In this document: positions 61,559-64,000 of the stretch, piece after piece
Numbering within the stretch: position 1 is the stretch's first letter
How the letters are laid out: every line of letters begins with the position of its first letter
Notes under the pieces: model-generated
Database searches by the model: none
Seen by the model: only the letters and a program-made list of their open reading frames with translations
What the model was told of the DNA's origin: nothing
Position numbers and translations under genes: made by a program
Source of the DNA: Rhizobium sp. BT04
GTDB lineage: Bacteria; Pseudomonadota; Alphaproteobacteria; Rhizobiales; Rhizobiaceae
NCBI RefSeq assembly: GCF_030053135.1
Contig: NZ_CP125652.1
Location: forward strand, 3,652,501-3,716,500
DNA: 64,000 nt
Direction of reading: 5' to 3'

Positions 61559-63859
61559 ATGGATATGAACGAAATCAAAGAGATCTTTTTCCAGGAGTGC
61601 GAGGAACAGCTCGCCGAGCTGGAATCCGGTCTTCTGAAAATGAATGATGGCGATCGCGATCCGGAAACCGTCAATGCGGTGTTCCGTGCCGTGCATTCGA
61701 TCAAGGGGGGCGCCGGCGCCTTCGGCCTTGATGATCTGGTTGCCTTCGCCCATGTTTTCGAGACCACTCTCGATTGCGTTCGTTCCAACAAGCTGGAGCC
61801 GAATCAGGACGTCCTGAAGGTGATGCTGAAGTCGGCCGACGTGCTCGCCGACCTGACCAATGCTGCGCGCGACGGCGGCAGTGTCGATGAAAGCCGCAGC
61901 CGCGGCCTGGTCAAGGAACTCGAGGCGCTGGCCAACGGCGAGTTGCCGTCTCCCTCGGCATCGGCCGAGGCGCCGGCACCCAAGGCCGCCGCAAAGCCCG
62001 TGGCCAAGGCCGTTCCGGCCGCTCCGGCTCCGGCCGTCAAACCGACCGACGACAGCGGCTTCCAGCCGATCCCATTTTCCTTCGACGATTTTGGCGGCGA
62101 GGGCGATGCGGGCGCCGGGTTGCCGGCCTATGAAGTCACCTTCAAGCCGCGCTACGAACTCTATTCCAAGGGCAATGACGCCACGCTGCTGCTGCGCGAC
62201 CTCTCGCGCCTCGGCGAAATGACCATCTATTGCAATACGGATGAGCTGCCCGGCCTCGAGGAACTCGATCCGGAAGGCGCTTATCTCTTCTGGAACGTCA
62301 CGATCAAGACGGACAAGGGCGAAGACGCCATTCGCACCGTCTTCGAATTCGCCGAATGGGATTGCGAACTGACGGTGAAGGCTGTCGCGGAAGCACGGGC
62401 CGGCGCGACCAGCAACGAGGAACTGCCGATGGTGCCGGTTCCCTTCGACCTGTCGATCCTGGACGAATCGGGCGCAGTGGAAGAAGTGTCCGGCGCTGTC
62501 GCCGCCGAGACCGCCGCCGCCGTTGCCGCGGCCGAGACTGCCTCCAATGTCACGCAGATGGCTGCAGCCGCTGCCCGCGTCGAGAAGAAGGAATCGGCAG
62601 CCGCCGCAGCGGCCGCCGCAAGTGCCGCCGCCCAGAACAATGCCGCCGGCGCCGGCCAGACGATCCGCGTCGATCTCGACCGTGTCGACCGCCTGATCAA
62701 CCTCGTCGGCGAACTGGTCATCAACCAGGCGATGCTGTCGCAGAGCGTCATCGAGAACGACACGACCGGCACCTCCTCGATCAATATGGGTCTCGAGGAG
62801 CTGCAGCAGCTCACCCGCGAGATCCAGGACTCGGTCATGGCGATCCGCGCGCAGCCGGTGAAGCCGGTGTTCCAGCGCATGTCGCGCATCGTCCGCGAAA
62901 TCGCCGACATGACCGGCAAATCGATCCGTCTGATCACCGAAGGTGAAAATACCGAAGTCGACAAGACGGTTATCGACAAGCTGGCCGAGCCGCTGACCCA
63001 CATGATCCGCAATGCGGTCGACCACGGCATCGAGACGCCTGAAAAGCGGGCAGCCGCCGGCAAGAACACCGAAGGCACGGTCCGCCTGACCGCCAAGCAT
63101 CGTTCGGGACGCATCCTGATCGAGCTGGCCGATGACGGCGCCGGCATCAACCGCGAGAAGGTCCGCCAGAAGGCGATCGACAACGATCTCATCCCGGCCG
63201 ATGCCAACCTGTCGGACGAGGAAATCGACAACCTGATCTTCCTGCCGGGCTTCTCGACGGCCGACAAGATCTCCGACATTTCAGGCCGCGGTGTCGGCAT
63301 GGACGTCGTCAAGCGTTCGATCCAGGCGCTCGGCGGCCGTATCAACATCACCTCGAAGCCGGGCCACGGCTCGGTCTTCACCATGAGCCTGCCGCTGACG
63401 CTCGCCGTCCTCGACGGCATGGTGGTCACCGTTGCCGGCCAGACGCTGGTCGTGCCGCTGACGGCAATCGTCGAAACCCTGCAGCCGGAAGCGGCCGCGA
63501 TCCATTCCTTCGGCGCAAACCACCGGCTGATCTCGATCCGCAACTCGTTCTGCCCGCTCGTCGATGTCGGCCGCATCCTGAACTTCCGCGCGACCCAGGC
63601 GAACCCGGTCGAGGGCGTGGCGCTTCTGGTGGAATCCGAAGGCGGCGGCCAGCGCGCCCTGATGGTCGACGCCATCCAGGGTCAGCGCCAGGTGGTCATC
63701 AAGAGCCTGGAAGCCAACTACACCCATGTGCCGGGCATTGCCGCCGCCACCATTCTCGGTGACGGGCGCGTCGCTCTCATCCTCGATGTCGACGCGGTTG
63801 TCGGCGCCTCGCGCGGCCAGTCGCTCAAAGCAGAAATGTCGTTAGCAGCGGTAGGGTAA
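61559..63859 (+). CDS. cheA: Chemotaxis histidine kinase CheA
   Basis: A 766-residue kinase. HPt domain with phospho-His in [15 protein letters not shown] near residue 48; a long Ala/Pro-rich linker (~130-175) and a P2-like domain (~195-285); a second Ala-rich linker to ~365; the dimerisation domain ([23 protein letters not shown]); ATPase boxes [17 protein letters not shown] (N), [10 protein letters not shown] (G1) and [13 protein letters not shown] (G2); and a CheW-like domain to the end. It phosphorylates CheY1, CheY2 and CheB in response to receptors. The very Ala-rich linkers are long but usual in rhizobial CheA. Confidence 0.97.
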   Translation: MDMNEIKEIFFQECEEQLAELESGLLKMNDGDRDPETVNAVFRAVHSIKGGAGAFGLDDLVAFAHVFETTLDCVRSNKLEPNQDVLKVMLKSADVLADLTNAARDGGSVDESRSRGLVKELEALANGELPSPSASAEAPAPKAAAKPVAKAVPAAPAPAVKPTDDSGFQPIPFSFDDFGGEGDAGAGLPAYEVTFKPRYELYSKGNDATLLLRDLSRLGEMTIYCNTDELPGLEELDPEGAYLFWNVTIKTDKGEDAIRTVFEFAEWDCELTVKAVAEARAGATSNEELPMVPVPFDLSILDESGAVEEVSGAVAAETAAAVAAAETASNVTQMAAAAARVEKKESAAAAAAAASAAAQNNAAGAGQTIRVDLDRVDRLINLVGELVINQAMLSQSVIENDTTGTSSINMGLEELQQLTREIQDSVMAIRAQPVKPVFQRMSRIVREIADMTGKSIRLITEGENTEVDKTVIDKLAEPLTHMIRNAVDHGIETPEKRAAAGKNTEGTVRLTAKHRSGRILIELADDGAGINREKVRQKAIDNDLIPADANLSDEEIDNLIFLPGFSTADKISDISGRGVGMDVVKRSIQALGGRINITSKPGHGSVFTMSLPLTLAVLDGMVVTVAGQTLVVPLTAIVETLQPEAAAIHSFGANHRLISIRNSFCPLVDVGRILNFRATQANPVEGVALLVESEGGGQRALMVDAIQGQRQVVIKSLEANYTHVPGIAAATILGDGRVALILDVDAVVGASRGQSLKAEMSLAAVG

Positions 63860-63863
63860 GGGA

Positions 63864-64000
63864 ATGTCGTACGCCGTAAAAAATCTGAACGAGGGGGACC
63901 GCGAGCTGATCGCGTTCCGCATCGGGGATCAGGAATTTTGCGTGAACATCATGTCGGTTCGTGAGATCCGGGGCTGGACCCCGGCGACCGCGATGCCGCA
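63864..64000 (+). CDS. cheW: Chemotaxis coupling protein CheW (3' truncated by window)
   Basis: ATG 63864, with AAGGGA just upstream, follows cheA by 4 bases. The first 45 residues ([37 protein letters not shown]) are the CheW start: [24 protein letters not shown] is the strong family signature. CheW links receptors such as IcpA to CheA. The window ends inside the gene; cheR, cheB, cheY2 and cheD should follow. Confidence 0.92.
   Translation, partial: MSYAVKNLNEGDRELIAFRIGDQEFCVNIMSVREIRGWTPATAMP

Noticed and set aside
61538..63100. Minus-strand frame of 520 codons
   Set aside because: Antisense shadow of cheA, whose catalytic motifs are all present on the plus strand.
1..64000. CRISPR arrays, insertion sequences, prophage or toxin-antitoxin modules
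   Set aside because: Looked for regularly spaced repeats, transposase or integrase motifs and paired small toxin/antitoxin genes on both strands; none was found.

Overview
The window is a 64 kb piece of a GC-rich alphaproteobacterial chromosome, almost certainly Rhizobium (R. etli / R. leguminosarum type). The evidence is the gene order murA - DUF2948 - hisD - UPF0262 - LMW phosphatase - infA - maf - yacG - tRNA-Phe, a chemotaxis operon in the rhizobial order icpA - cheS - cheY1 - cheA - cheW, two ku genes, a fused secDF, and RIME-like intergenic palindromes.

Layout. 1-5.1 kb: the end of an EAL-domain protein, a 3-hydroxyisobutyryl-CoA hydrolase-like protein, a UvrD/Rep helicase and small envelope or stress proteins, two of them behind candidate EcfG (general stress sigma) promoters. 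5.4-11.7 kb: tRNA-Thr(GGT) and the murA-to-yacG housekeeping block, ending at tRNA-Phe(GAA). 11.7-31.0 kb: a large polyol / rare-sugar catabolic island. Its first half has a CUT1 ABC transporter (minus strand) divergent from a D-tagatose 3-epimerase-family protein, a ROK regulator, a PfkB kinase, a GatZ/KbaZ-family protein, and ribitol- and galactitol-dehydrogenase-like SDRs. Its second half has a DhnA-type aldolase, a Gfo/Idh oxidoreductase, a D-lyxose isomerase-like cupin, a second PfkB kinase, a SmoS-like sorbitol dehydrogenase, a zinc polyol dehydrogenase and a LacI regulator, with two matching LacI-type operators around the promoter of that operon.

31.2-36.9 kb is a small surface-polysaccharide patch (acyltransferase with SGNH domain, beta-helix protein, Wzy/ligase-type membrane protein). 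37.3-44.5 kb holds two convergent ku genes (one with a perfect match to the EcfG promoter consensus), small stress-type proteins, an OsmC protein, a flavoprotein, a DMT transporter and an unusual fusion of a ring-cleaving-dioxygenase-like VOC protein with an alpha/beta hydrolase. 44.6-51.7 kb is a dense phospho-signalling cluster: three histidine kinases, three single-domain receivers and a LuxR-type regulator preceded by a long hairpin. 51.9-58.8 kb: secDF, a small membrane protein, a YbaL/KefB-type antiporter, a small XRE protein and a GT39 glycosyltransferase. 59.2-64 kb: the start of the chemotaxis operon, cut by the window end inside cheW.

The most interesting part is the polyol island. 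The first module fits known biochemistry: galactitol, altritol or ribitol-type polyols are taken up by the ABC system, oxidised by SDRs, epimerised at C3, phosphorylated as tagatose and converted by a PF08013 protein to fructose 6-phosphate. The second module combines isomerase, kinase, aldolase and two dehydrogenases in a way I cannot assign to a described pathway. All functional calls rest on reading motifs and remembered family sequences; no database search was run.
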